Source of the DNA: Rufibacter hautae
Lineage (GTDB): Bacteria > Bacteroidota > Bacteroidia > Cytophagales > Hymenobacteraceae
Length of the DNA stretch: 64,000 nt
Assembly (NCBI RefSeq): GCF_008271695.1
Contig: NZ_VKKY01000003.1
Coordinates: 868,001 to 932,000, forward strand
Direction of reading: 5' to 3'
Below are positions 26,959-36,131 of the stretch, piece after piece. The translations under genes were made by a program, and so were the position numbers. The stretch's first letter is position 1. The number at the start of each line of letters is the position of its first letter. A model generated the notes under the pieces. It worked only from the letters and a program-made list of their open reading frames with translations, was not told where the DNA came from and did no database searches.

Positions 26959-27905
26959 ATGGCGTGTTGAAACGTGAAACCCCGCAGAAAGTCCTGAATC
27001 TTCATGCGCTTTTTGCCTTCCATCTGCAATTCCTCTACCGCATAGGCGGTGCCGTTTCCGCAATGGATGTGCAGATAGGTTTTGCCATCGGTGGAGTAGG
27101 TGCCGGGTTCCGTTTCGGGGCCGTTTTCCAGAACTCGGCCCAAAAACACCTTGAATTGCTTTTCCTCCAGCACGGTCCAGGCGGCAGGGTAGGGCGACAA
27201 TCCGCGCACGAAATTGTGTACCTGCTCAGCAGGCTGCGTCCAATCTATCTGGCAGGTCTGTTTGAATATCTTGGGAGCCATGTGGAGCGGTTCCTCGGGC
27301 TGGGGCTGTGGATACGGCTGCACGCGTTCCTCAACAATAGCAGAAACGGTTTCCAGCAGCAGGTCGGCGCCGGCGTGTTTCAGCTTCTCGTAGAGTGTCC
27401 CGAAGTTGTCTTCCGGGGCAATGGCCACTTTGTTCTGCAAGATGATGTCTCCGGTATCAATCTCGTGCTGCAGAAAAAACGAGGTGACGCCGGTTTCCTG
27501 GTCGCCGTGAATGAGGGCCCAGTTGATAGGGGCCGCGCCGCGGTAGTGGGGCAGCAGCGAGGCGTGGATGTTCAATGATCCCAAAGGCGGCATGTTCCAG
27601 ACAGCTTCGGGCAGCATCCGGAAGGCCACAATTACCTGTAAAGTGGCATTGTAGCTCCGGAGTTCCTCTTGGAAAGCCGGGTCTTTGAGGTTGGTAGGCT
27701 GCAATACCGGTAAATCATGCTGTAAGGCAAATTCCTTTACCGGCGAATAAACCAGTTTCAGGCCTCGGCCTGCGGGTTTATCCGGGGCGGTGATCACGGC
27801 CACCACGTTCCAGTTGTTTTCCACCAATGCCTGAAGGGCGGGCACCGCAAAGTCGGGGGTGCCCATGAAGATAATCCGGAGGTCTTCTTTCTGCATGTTA
27901 TTCAA
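26955..27905 (-). CDS. fmt: Methionyl-tRNA formyltransferase
   Basis: A 316-residue enzyme that formylates initiator Met-tRNA using 10-formyltetrahydrofolate. GTPDFAVPAL is at 15-24 and the catalytic residues are N112, H114 and D150, in LNIHASLLPHYRGAAPIN and HEIDTGD, matching N106, H108 and D144 of E. coli. The C-terminal tRNA-binding domain begins near 210. It overlaps namZ by 8 bp upstream and folA by 4 bp downstream, so the three are one operon. The def gene, a common partner, is absent here. Confidence 0.95.
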   Translation of the reverse strand: MNNMQKEDLRIIFMGTPDFAVPALQALVENNWNVVAVITAPDKPAGRGLKLVYSPVKEFALQHDLPVLQPTNLKDPAFQEELRSYNATLQVIVAFRMLPEAVWNMPPLGSLNIHASLLPHYRGAAPINWALIHGDQETGVTSFFLQHEIDTGDIILQNKVAIAPEDNFGTLYEKLKHAGADLLLETVSAIVEERVQPYPQPQPEEPLHMAPKIFKQTCQIDWTQPAEQVHNFVRGLSPYPAAWTVLEEKQFKVFLGRVLENGPETEPGTYSTDGKTYLHIHCGNGTAYAVEELQMEGKKRMKIQDFLRGFTFQHAI

Positions 27906-29139
27906 AATCTGGGTAAAGCAGGTACTGCTTGCGCATTTTCTTGTAGGCTTCCAGTTCTGGTTTCCAGGACGCCCTGATCTCTTTCTCGGTCATGCCGGCC
28001 ATGATCTGTTTCTGCAGTTCATCGGTGCCGGCCAGGCTCTTGAAGAAGTTGTTGAAGAACTTCTCTTTTTGCCCCGATTTCTGATAAAAGTCGAGTAAAT
28101 AACTCAGGGTGAAATTCTCTTTCAGTTGCATTTTGGTCAGGTCTTTTCCGTAGCACATCTGGTTTTTGTAAGGCGGATCCATGGACATGCCCGGAATAGG
28201 CACTGGTGTGAAAGAGAAAGATTTGTCCGGGTAATACGGTGCCCCAATGACCTGGAACGGCGTCTGCGTGCCGCGGCCCTGGCTTACGGTTGTTCCTTCA
28301 AACAGGCAAAGAAACGGATACAATCTGATGGATTGGTCGTTGGGCAGGTTGGGTGACGGTTTGATGGGCAGCGAGTAGAACATCTTGTGCGTGTAGCCTT
28401 TCACCGGAATGGTCTTCACCTGCGCTTGCACGCTGTTTTGGAGCCATTTTTCGCCGTTGATCATCAAAGCGTACTCGCCCAACGTGAGCCCGTGCGCGAT
28501 GGGAATGGTGTTCATGCCCACGAAGGATTTAAACTGGGGCTTTAGCACCGGACCATCCACCAGGTAACCGATGGGGTTGGGCCGGTCCAGCAGCAGCATG
28601 GGCTTGTTCTGCTCGGCGCAGGCTTGCATCACGTAGTGCATGGTGCTGCTGTAGGTGTAAAAACGCACGCCCACGTCCTGGATATCGAACAAGAGGACAT
28701 CCACGTCTTTCAACATCTCGGCGCTCGGTTTTTTGTTCTTTCCATACAATGAGAGGATAGGAATGCCGGTTTTAGGATCGGTGGTGTTGTTGATGTGGGC
28801 GCCCGCATCGGCATCGCCGCGGAAACCGTGCTCTGGTGCGAAAATCATGGTGATCTTCACGCCGCGGCTCAGCAGGGTATCCACCAGGTGGGTCTTGCCA
28901 ATGGTGGAGGTCTGGTTTACGACCATGCCCACGCGTTTGCCCTGCAGGTACGGTAAATATAACTCTGTCTGCTGCGCGCCCGTTAGGAGAGGGGCCTGCT
29001 GTGGCGACCGCTGTTGCGAAGCATTAGGGGCGGATGTGCCGCTGACAGAAGGGCTATCCGTGGTGGGGACGGTTACGGCTGGTTTGCAGCTGGCCAGCGT
29101 GGCACAGAACATCGCCGTACGGAGGATGGTTACAAGCAT
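27898..29139 (-). CDS. namZ: Exo-beta-N-acetylmuramidase NamZ-type lipoprotein (DUF1343)
   Basis: A 413-residue DUF1343 protein. The family includes NamZ, which removes terminal MurNAc from peptidoglycan fragments. The first 18 residues end in TLASC, a lipoprotein signal, followed by a Ser/Pro/Thr-rich linker to about 50. Family motifs include VNQTSTIGKTHLVD, FAPEHGFRGDADAG, LLFDIQDVGVRFYTY and LDRPNPIGY. It would act in the periplasm in cell-wall recycling. It begins a three-gene operon with fmt and folA, an unusual pairing that may reflect only shared transcription. Confidence 0.85.
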   Translation of the reverse strand: MLVTILRTAMFCATLASCKPAVTVPTTDSPSVSGTSAPNASQQRSPQQAPLLTGAQQTELYLPYLQGKRVGMVVNQTSTIGKTHLVDTLLSRGVKITMIFAPEHGFRGDADAGAHINNTTDPKTGIPILSLYGKNKKPSAEMLKDVDVLLFDIQDVGVRFYTYSSTMHYVMQACAEQNKPMLLLDRPNPIGYLVDGPVLKPQFKSFVGMNTIPIAHGLTLGEYALMINGEKWLQNSVQAQVKTIPVKGYTHKMFYSLPIKPSPNLPNDQSIRLYPFLCLFEGTTVSQGRGTQTPFQVIGAPYYPDKSFSFTPVPIPGMSMDPPYKNQMCYGKDLTKMQLKENFTLSYLLDFYQKSGQKEKFFNNFFKSLAGTDELQKQIMAGMTEKEIRASWKPELEAYKKMRKQYLLYPDFE

Positions 29140-29188
29140 AGGTTTAGTTTAAGAACAGATAGCTATCTTTAAGCACAAAATAGACGAA

Positions 29189-30403
29189 GTGAATCTTTCC
29201 CGATACATTGCCAGCCGTTTGACTGGCGCCCGTTCAGACTCATTTACCGCCTCGGTCACAAAAATAGCAAAGTTCAGCGTAGGGCTGGGCATTGCCATCA
29301 TGATTGTGTCGTTCGCCATCCTGGAAGGTTTCCGTTACGAGATACAGGAAAAGATCTTCAGCTTTGGCGGGCACCTGCAAATTAGCAAATTTGACACCAA
29401 CAATTCGTTTGAAGGCTACCCCATGGGTACCTCCACCGGGCTAGGCGACTACAAAAACATTCCGGGGGTGGCGCATCTGCAGCCTTTCGCCCGCAAAACA
29501 GCTATTATCAAAACCGATGACGAGGTGCTGGGCGTGGTGCTGAAAGGCGTGGACACCACCTATGATTTCCGGGGGATGCAGGCCAACCTGGTCTCAGGCT
29601 CGGTGCTGGAGTTCAACGATACCGCCGCCTCCAACCAAATCATGATGAGCCAACTCATGGCCGATAAACTGCGCCTGAAGGTAGGGGAGAAGGTATTGTT
29701 CTACTTTATCCAGAATCCGCCGCGCATGCGCCGCTTTGAGGTGAAAGGCATTTTCAAGACCGGCTTGGAAGAGTTCGATAATGTGTACGTGCTGGGCGAT
29801 CTGCAGCAGATCAGGGACCTGAACCAGTGGCCTGATACCCTGGTGGGTGGCTACGAGATCCTGCTCAGCGATTTCACCCAGATTGACACCGTCACGAGCC
29901 AGGTCTTTGATAAGATGAACTACGATTTACAGTTGGAGAAAATCACCGATACCTACGCCCAGCTTTTTGACTGGCTGGAACTTCTCAAGCGGAACGTAAT
30001 CATCTTTCTGGTGCTGATTGTGTTTGTGGCTACCTTCAACATGGTGTCTACGCTCTTTATTATGATTCTGGAACGCACCAACATGATAGGCGCGCTCAAA
30101 GCTATGGGCGCCACCAACGGACAGATAAGAGGCATTTTCCTGCACCGCGGCCTGCGGCTCACCATTGCCGGACTCATCGGCGGAAACCTGTTGGCCCTGC
30201 TCTTCTGTGGCGTGCAGGACTACTTCCACCTCATCCCACTAGACCCCGAGAACTACTACATGGACACCGTGCCCATCCATTGGGACTGGCGCATCTGGGT
30301 AGGCATCAACGGCATCACATTTATCTTGACCATGCTGTCCATCCTGTTGCCCACCTTGCTTATCGCCCGAATCCACCCGGTGAAAGCCATTAAATTTGAT
30401 TAA
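29189..30403 (+). CDS. LolC/LolE-type ABC transporter permease
   Basis: A 404-residue FtsX/MacB-type permease with one N-terminal membrane segment (about 27-48), a periplasmic domain to about 265, and three C-terminal membrane segments, with LERTNMIGALKAMGATNGQIR as the coupling helix. Such proteins extract lipoproteins for export to the outer membrane or move other envelope substrates. I use a GTG start at 29189 because NLSRYIASRL is the family N-terminus. The ATPase is not encoded beside it. The divergent namZ gene starts 49 bp away. Confidence 0.88.
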   Translation: MNLSRYIASRLTGARSDSFTASVTKIAKFSVGLGIAIMIVSFAILEGFRYEIQEKIFSFGGHLQISKFDTNNSFEGYPMGTSTGLGDYKNIPGVAHLQPFARKTAIIKTDDEVLGVVLKGVDTTYDFRGMQANLVSGSVLEFNDTAASNQIMMSQLMADKLRLKVGEKVLFYFIQNPPRMRRFEVKGIFKTGLEEFDNVYVLGDLQQIRDLNQWPDTLVGGYEILLSDFTQIDTVTSQVFDKMNYDLQLEKITDTYAQLFDWLELLKRNVIIFLVLIVFVATFNMVSTLFIMILERTNMIGALKAMGATNGQIRGIFLHRGLRLTIAGLIGGNLLALLFCGVQDYFHLIPLDPENYYMDTVPIHWDWRIWVGINGITFILTMLSILLPTLLIARIHPVKAIKFD

Positions 30404-30411
30404 ATGCTTAA

Positions 30412-30456
30412 CCCCGGTTTCAGGGCTCTTTTCCTAAAAATAGCCCTGAAACGGGG
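30412..30456. repeat. Dispersed palindrome copy
   Basis: CCCCGGTTTCAGGGCT faces AGCCCTGAAACGGGG with one bulged G; the inner part is TTTTCCTAAAAA. It starts 9 bp after the permease gene. Confidence 0.75.
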
Positions 30457-30482
30457 CAGTGCTTAAAAGCCTATGGTATATC

Positions 30483-30512
30483 CCGGCTGATCTTAAGGTC
30501 TGCCGGTTTTTT
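30483..30512 (+). terminator. Terminator
   Basis: CCGGCTGATCTT and AAGGTCTGCCGG pair with two mismatches and are followed by eight T. It lies between the convergent permease and MscS genes. Confidence 0.75.
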
Positions 30513-31307
30513 TTATTTCAGGGCGATTTCCTCTTGTTCAAAAGCTTCTTTCACTTTTTCGTTCAGAGATTCTGATACCTGTTGGAATCGGTAATCGCCG
30601 CGCTGGACCCACACTTTCACCGAAATAGTCATGGTTCCAGCGGCAAGTTTCTCAACCCCCACGCTGGGTTCAGGGTCCTGCAGAATCCTGTCATCGGTGG
30701 AAATCACACGCTGGATCACCTCCCGAACTTTGGACAAAGGAATAGCAGCATCTATGGTATAAGAGACATCAAGCCGTCTAGTATTTTCCACGTCATAGTT
30801 CACCACTACCGCCGAGGCCAAAGGCCCGTTGGGAAGATAGATGGTTTTATGGTCCTCGGTAGTGATTACAGTGTTGAAGATGTTGATGAGCGCCACCGTG
30901 CCCTTCTGCCCCTGCGCCTCAATGTAATCCCCAACTTTGAACGGTTTTATGGCCAGAATCAAGACCCCGCCCGCAAAATTGGAGAGACTTCCTTGCAACG
31001 CCAGACCTACCGCAAGACCCGCAGACCCCAGCAAAGCCAAGAACGAAGTAACCTCCAGACCCACCTGAGCAATCACAATAATAATGAGCATCACCAACAG
31101 CACAATGTTGAGGATGTTCTTGAGGAAAGGCCGTAAGGACGGATCCACGTTTTTGCGGGTCATCAACCGGTACGTGAAATCCGTGATTCGCCGGATGAGC
31201 CACAGGCCAATCAACAGGATAACGATGGCTACTAAAATCTTGATGCCATACAGCACCGCGAAGTCCTGGATGTGGGTCAGGAAACGTTCTGCGTTAAACA
31301 TTATCAC
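30513..31307 (-). CDS. Small-conductance mechanosensitive channel (MscS family)
   Basis: A 264-residue MscS-type channel that opens on osmotic downshock. There are three membrane segments at about 20-38, 68-85 and 92-110. The pore helix carries GSAGLAVGLALQGSLSNFAGG, and the beta domain follows with FKVGDYIEAQGQKGTV and TIYLPNGPLASAVVVNY. The length is that of a minimal MscS. A second ATG two codons downstream is an alternative start. It shows no operon partners. Confidence 0.92.
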   Translation of the reverse strand: MIMFNAERFLTHIQDFAVLYGIKILVAIVILLIGLWLIRRITDFTYRLMTRKNVDPSLRPFLKNILNIVLLVMLIIIVIAQVGLEVTSFLALLGSAGLAVGLALQGSLSNFAGGVLILAIKPFKVGDYIEAQGQKGTVALINIFNTVITTEDHKTIYLPNGPLASAVVVNYDVENTRRLDVSYTIDAAIPLSKVREVIQRVISTDDRILQDPEPSVGVEKLAAGTMTISVKVWVQRGDYRFQQVSESLNEKVKEAFEQEEIALK

Positions 31308-31397
31308 AAGGGTAAGAACTTGATATTTTATATAATAGATGCTGCGGGTGTGTCCATTTATCCTCTAATTTCAAGTACTAGATGGTACATCCAAGGA

Positions 31398-32105
31398 TTA
31401 TACATCCTGCCCTAAATGCCGTGACCGCAGGACCAGATTCGGATCAAGGCAAATCTGCCGATAGTATTCCTCCTCAGAAGGGGCGCAAACACCGGGGAAG
31501 TCCCCGCTTTTGCCTAGCAGGTCTGCCATAAGTTGAAAGTGCAGGTGCGGGGGCCAATCACCGTTTTCGGGGTATGGGCCCATGGTAGCAATCTGGTCTC
31601 CGGCGGCAATGGGCTTGCCCACAGACAAACCATCTAAAGAGGTGCGGCTGAGATGACCGTATAAGGTATAGAAAATGATTCCGTCCAGTTCGTGCTGCAG
31701 GATGATGGTAGGGCCGTAATCCCCGAAGTTGGCATTGTCCTGGAAACTGTGCACGGTTCCCGCCAGTGGCGCATAGATGGGGATGTGAGCCGGAGCCCAG
31801 ATGTCCACGCCCAAATGGAGGGACCGAGACTCACCTGCTCCCCCAAAATGCTCGCTGCGCCGATAGATGACCCGGTCCTCAAAATATCCTCCCACGCCCA
31901 CTGTCGCGTTTTTCTCGCGGAGCATTTCCTGCACAAACTGCTCAAAAGAAGCTGTATCCTTGAAGTCGGCTTGGAGCAGAGTCTGGTTCGCAGCGGTGAA
32001 ATCAAGGCGCACCACATCCGGGGCATTCAAATCATGGTCCAGGATAGGGGCGAAGGAAGAGGCGTGGGCAGTGAGAAGCGAGATCAGTTTGGCCGTAGTT
32101 TCCAT
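31398..32105 (-). CDS. M23-family metallopeptidase without a signal peptide
   Basis: A 235-residue LytM-domain protein. The zinc motif is complete: H97 and D101 in HLGVD, H151 in YGHLS, and H187/H189 in PHLHF. Most M23 peptidases act on peptidoglycan outside the cytoplasm, but no signal peptide or membrane segment is visible here. The C-terminus PGVCAPSEEEYYRQICLDPNLVL resembles the M23 domain found in multidomain phosphotransferase/aminotransferase proteins of other bacteria, as I recall them, so the substrate may not be peptidoglycan. Confidence 0.85.
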   Translation of the reverse strand: METTAKLISLLTAHASSFAPILDHDLNAPDVVRLDFTAANQTLLQADFKDTASFEQFVQEMLREKNATVGVGGYFEDRVIYRRSEHFGGAGESRSLHLGVDIWAPAHIPIYAPLAGTVHSFQDNANFGDYGPTIILQHELDGIIFYTLYGHLSRTSLDGLSVGKPIAAGDQIATMGPYPENGDWPPHLHFQLMADLLGKSGDFPGVCAPSEEEYYRQICLDPNLVLRSRHLGQDV

Positions 32106-32279
32106 AGAATGGCGCTAAAACGTATGCAGAGGGTTATCAATTCGGAAAGATAGGGCAAAAACAAACGACCGCCTGCTTTTTTTACCCTAAGTTCGGGCGG
32201 GAATATGAAATGTTGTAACTTTCCTCCCTTATTGAAAGTTAGTCAAACCCGAATCACCTACGATTTTCGTATAGAAACT

Positions 32280-33362
32280 ATGAGCAACGCTTATTTCAAC
32301 ATGAAAGTGGCGGACATCACGCAGGAGACGTCAGATGCCATCACCCTTCATTTAGATCATCCAGATAAAAAGAACATCCCTTACGTTCCCGGTCAGTTCC
32401 TTACCTTGATCCTTCCCGTGAACGGACAAAAAGTACGCAGATCCTACTCTCTGTGCAGCATTCCCGACGAGCCTTATTTCTCGGTGACGGTGAAGCGGGT
32501 AGAAGGCGGTCTGGTGTCAAACTTCCTTGCCCAGAATGCCCAAGTGGGCCAGACTATTGAGGTGATGGCTCCTATAGGGAACTTTAACCTCAAGCCTGAG
32601 CCCTCCCAGAAGCGCCACATCTTCCTGTTCGGTGGCGGAAGCGGCATCACGCCGTTGCTGTCAATGCTCAAAAGCACGCTCAAATACGAGCCGCAGAGCC
32701 GCGTTACGCTCATCTACGGTAACCGCAACGTGGATTCTGTCATCTTCAAAGACCAACTGACCCAACTGGAAGAACAAAATCCAGATAAATTCAAAGTGGT
32801 GCACGTGTTCAACGAAGCCCTGGTAGACGCTACTGAGAAGCAGGATCACATTGGTTTGCTGGACCGCTCCATGGTGCTGCGCCTGTTGCAAGACCTAAGA
32901 GTGCCTGGCTATCAGCAGGAAAGTTTTTACATATGCGGCCCTGAGGGGATGATGAACGAGGTGCGCGAGGCGCTTCATTTCATGAGTGTACCGGCAAATC
33001 AAATCTATAAAGAGAGTTTCACGGCGCCAACCGGACCAGAGGCCCATTCCGCGGATGTGAGTGCTGCTCCTGAATCTGACGAGATCATCACCCGCACCGT
33101 CACCATCCGCTACGAAGGCCAGGAGTACCAGGTGGAGGTGAAACCCACCGAAACCATCCTGGATGCCGGCTTGAAGGCCGATATAGACTTGCCGTATTCC
33201 TGCCAGGCCGGCCTTTGCACCGCCTGTATGGGCAAGTGCGTAAGCGGACGCGTGCATTTAGATGAGCGCGAAGGCTTGTCAGATGCGGAAATTGCCCAAG
33301 GATACGTTCTAAACTGCGTAGGCCATCCGCTCACCGCCGATGTGGTGATTGAGATTGGTTAA
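32280..33362 (+). CDS. PaaE-type ferredoxin-NAD(P) reductase with C-terminal 2Fe-2S domain
   Basis: The start at 32280 (MSNAYFNMKVADI) is chosen because the extra 25 residues of a longer frame do not fit the family. The 360-residue protein has an FAD domain with RRSYSLCS at 53-60, an NAD(P) domain with GGGSGITPLLSML and YICGPEGMM, and a plant-type 2Fe-2S domain with cysteines 308, 313, 316 and 346. This order is that of PaaE and other phthalate-family reductases. No paaABCD oxygenase genes are nearby, so its partner is unknown. It lies 18 bp before the M3 peptidase gene. Confidence 0.88.
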   Translation: MSNAYFNMKVADITQETSDAITLHLDHPDKKNIPYVPGQFLTLILPVNGQKVRRSYSLCSIPDEPYFSVTVKRVEGGLVSNFLAQNAQVGQTIEVMAPIGNFNLKPEPSQKRHIFLFGGGSGITPLLSMLKSTLKYEPQSRVTLIYGNRNVDSVIFKDQLTQLEEQNPDKFKVVHVFNEALVDATEKQDHIGLLDRSMVLRLLQDLRVPGYQQESFYICGPEGMMNEVREALHFMSVPANQIYKESFTAPTGPEAHSADVSAAPESDEIITRTVTIRYEGQEYQVEVKPTETILDAGLKADIDLPYSCQAGLCTACMGKCVSGRVHLDEREGLSDAEIAQGYVLNCVGHPLTADVVIEIG

Positions 33363-33380
33363 TCGTTTTTAACCCGATTT

Positions 33381-35120
33381 ATGGAAAACACCTCCCAAAC
33401 GCTCGCGTTGCCAGAACGCAAACCCCGCCAGTACATGCCCGCAGACTTTGAGGTACGGGACTGGGAATCGCTGGAGTCATACTTTGAGGAACTGAAAACC
33501 CGTGAGATCCACTCGCAGGAAGACCTGGAGAGATGGATCGCGGACCGCAGTGAACTGGAGAGCGTGCTCTCTGAGAACCTGGCCTGGCGCTACATCAAGA
33601 TGACCTGCGACACCCAGGACGAGGCGCTCACGCAGGCATTCCAGTTCTTCGTGACCGAGATTGAGCCCAAAGCCTCGCCGTATGACGATGCCTTCAACCG
33701 CAAACTGGTGGAATCGCCGTACATTGACGGGCTGGACGAAGAGAAATACCGCATTTACCTGCGGGGCGTGCGCCGGGCCATTGAACTGTTCCGGGAGGAG
33801 AACATTCCGCTGCAGACCGAGATCAGCACCAAGCAGCAGCAGTACGGCGCCATTGCCGGAGCCATGATGGTGACCCTGGACGGGGAAGAGATGACCCTGC
33901 AACGTGCTGCCGACCGCCTGAAGCAGACCGACCGCGCTGTGCGCGAGGATGCCTATCTAGCCATCCAGAACCGCCGCCTCGAAGACAAAGAAAAACTGGA
34001 CGAACTCTACACCGAGTTGGTGCAACTGCGCCACCAAGTGGCCCTGAACGCCGGCTTTGAGAACTTCCGGGACTACATGTTCGCCGCCCTTGGCCGATTT
34101 GACTACGGTCCTGAAGACACCTTCTCCTTCCACCAGGCCATTAAGGAGAAAGTGGTGCCCGTTACCCGCCAGATCGATTTGAACCATAAAGACCAGTTAG
34201 GCCTGGATACCCTGCGTCCTTGGGACATGGACGTTGACCCCAGTATGCTGCCGCCGCTGGAACCATTTAAAACCGGCGACCAGCTGCTTTCCCAAACCAT
34301 TGAGTGCTTCTATCACCTGGATTCTTTCTTGGGCGACTGTCTGGTAACCATGCGCGAGATGGGCCACCTGGACCTGGAATCACGCAAAGGCAAAGCACCA
34401 GGCGGTTACAATTACCCATTGGATGAGATCGGGGTGCCGTTCATCTTCATGAATGCGACTTCCTCCCTGCGCGATGTGGTAACGTTGTTGCACGAAGGCG
34501 GCCATGCGGTCCATTCCTTCCTGACCCGTGATTTACCGCTCAACGCCGCTAAACACCCACCGTCCGAGGTGGCCGAGCTTGCTTCCATGTCCATGGAATT
34601 GCTCACCCTGGATTATTGGGACATCTTCTTCCCGAACCAGGAGGATCTGGTACGCGCCAAGCGCCAACACCTGGAGGGCGTTCTGGAGACCTTCCCGTGG
34701 GTAGCCACTATTGACAAGTTCCAGCACTGGGTGTATGAGAATCCTAATCATACTGTGGAAGAGCGCCACCAGAACTGGGTGCGCATCTTTGAGGAATTCA
34801 ATTTGCAGGAAGTAGACTGGAGCGGATTGGAGCACATCAAGCCGTACATCTGGCAAAAACAGCTGCACCTCTACGAAGTGCCTTTCTATTACGTGGAGTA
34901 CGCCATGGCCCAACTAGGCGCTGTCGCCGTCTGGAAGCGCTACAAATCTGAGCCTGAAGCAGCCTTGGAAGGCTACAAAAAAGCCTTGAGCCTTGGCTAC
35001 ACCGCCACCATTGGGGAGATCTACGCCGCCGCTGGCATCCGTTTTGATTTCTCCAGCGAGTACATCCAGACTTTGGTAGACTTCGTGAAAGACGAACTAG
35101 CCCAACTGGACCACAAATAG
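33381..35120 (+). CDS. M3-family oligoendopeptidase
   Basis: A 579-residue cytoplasmic zinc peptidase of the PepF/thimet oligopeptidase family. The zinc motif is H371-E-G-G-H375 in LLHEGGHAVHSFL, and the third ligand glutamate is in SEVAELASMSMELL. The N-terminal half is all-helical. It has no signal peptide and would cut short peptides. It follows the reductase by 18 bp and may be transcribed with it. A perfect hairpin terminator lies behind it. Confidence 0.93.
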   Translation: MENTSQTLALPERKPRQYMPADFEVRDWESLESYFEELKTREIHSQEDLERWIADRSELESVLSENLAWRYIKMTCDTQDEALTQAFQFFVTEIEPKASPYDDAFNRKLVESPYIDGLDEEKYRIYLRGVRRAIELFREENIPLQTEISTKQQQYGAIAGAMMVTLDGEEMTLQRAADRLKQTDRAVREDAYLAIQNRRLEDKEKLDELYTELVQLRHQVALNAGFENFRDYMFAALGRFDYGPEDTFSFHQAIKEKVVPVTRQIDLNHKDQLGLDTLRPWDMDVDPSMLPPLEPFKTGDQLLSQTIECFYHLDSFLGDCLVTMREMGHLDLESRKGKAPGGYNYPLDEIGVPFIFMNATSSLRDVVTLLHEGGHAVHSFLTRDLPLNAAKHPPSEVAELASMSMELLTLDYWDIFFPNQEDLVRAKRQHLEGVLETFPWVATIDKFQHWVYENPNHTVEERHQNWVRIFEEFNLQEVDWSGLEHIKPYIWQKQLHLYEVPFYYVEYAMAQLGAVAVWKRYKSEPEAALEGYKKALSLGYTATIGEIYAAAGIRFDFSSEYIQTLVDFVKDELAQLDHK

Positions 35121-35135
35121 TCAGACCATTTCTCA

Positions 35136-35178
35136 AAAACAGAAAAGCCTCAGAAGATATCTGAGGCTTTTCTGTTTT
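35136..35178 (+). terminator. Terminator of the reductase-peptidase unit
   Basis: AAAACAGAAAAGCCTCAGA (35136-35154) and TCTGAGGCTTTTCTGTTTT (35160-35178) pair perfectly around a 5-base loop. Confidence 0.88.
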
Positions 35179-35266
35179 AAGTCAATTTTTGCAAAATCTT
35201 CTTGAAAACGATTCTGATGTAGGCGGAAGGATTTTCTGGCTGTTCCAGTCGGATAACTAAAAGGCT

Positions 35267-35908
35267 TTATGATCCTGTTTCTTCGCTCTCCTCGGTGGAT
35301 TTGGCGTTCTTGTCTACCCATTGGAAAAGCGGGGCGGGCTGCAGGGTGTCAAAGGGTTTCCCCAGTTTGGGTACCTGTTTTTTGTAGCGGCGCAGCAGCG
35401 TGTTTAGTTCTTTGGCGGTTTGGTCATAGCGGCCGCGGTAGAAAACGGTCTCGGTCTGGTGCGCAGTGATGGACTGGTTCAAGGAATCAACGCGGGGAAC
35501 GCCGGTAGGGCCGTCTTCGGGTAGGAAAGCGCGCAGGGCGTTCCATACAGAGTCTTGGGCGGCATCATAAGCATCAATGCGGTCAGAGTCACGCACGGTG
35601 TTGCGGTCATAGCGCAAGGTACGCAGGCGGCGGAGGGCCTTTTGCAGCTCGGAGCGCTGCTGCGCTTCCATGGCGGCCGGCGGAATGGCCGCCAGCATTT
35701 CCTCCATCTGTTGGGTTTTCAGGCTATCGCTCCACATCATCACCTTCCACTTGCCGTTGAGGGTGTCAGACAGGACCGTAAGTTCCTCTTTTAACTGTTC
35801 ATTTGATATGGGACGGGCCAGGGGGCCAGACCTGCCGGAGTCTTTGGAGCAGCCAGCCATACCCAGGATCACCGCCACGGATAGCCCAAAGATTATATGT
35901 TTTCTCAT
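35267..35908 (-). CDS. Lipoprotein of unknown function
   Basis: A 213-residue protein with a lipoprotein signal ending in LGMAGC at residue 20. The rest is mostly charged helix, with several Arg-rich stretches and no cysteines. The end, YRGRYDQTAKELNTLLRRYKK, followed by PLFQWVD, faintly recalls the end of LemA proteins (a tyrosine/asparagine-spaced helix before an aromatic tail), but this is not enough to assign the family. It would be tethered to an envelope membrane. It has no operon partner. Confidence 0.65.
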   Translation of the reverse strand: MRKHIIFGLSVAVILGMAGCSKDSGRSGPLARPISNEQLKEELTVLSDTLNGKWKVMMWSDSLKTQQMEEMLAAIPPAAMEAQQRSELQKALRRLRTLRYDRNTVRDSDRIDAYDAAQDSVWNALRAFLPEDGPTGVPRVDSLNQSITAHQTETVFYRGRYDQTAKELNTLLRRYKKQVPKLGKPFDTLQPAPLFQWVDKNAKSTEESEETGS

Positions 35909-36131
35909 GCTTTCTTTTGTAAATAAGAGTACGCCTGTTATGATGCTCAGGCGGGCCAGAAAGTAGGCCAGACACCCTGCAAACGTAACAGCTCCCTTTC
36001 CCGTTACAGCGCATACCCACCCGCGGAACCTTATCTAAAGGAAAAGCAAAGGCGAGCAGGGCCGTTCAATTCTTTTGTGGGAACGCCTTAAAGCCTGCGA
36101 AATTATAAAGAGACTGCTGAAACTGCCTGAA

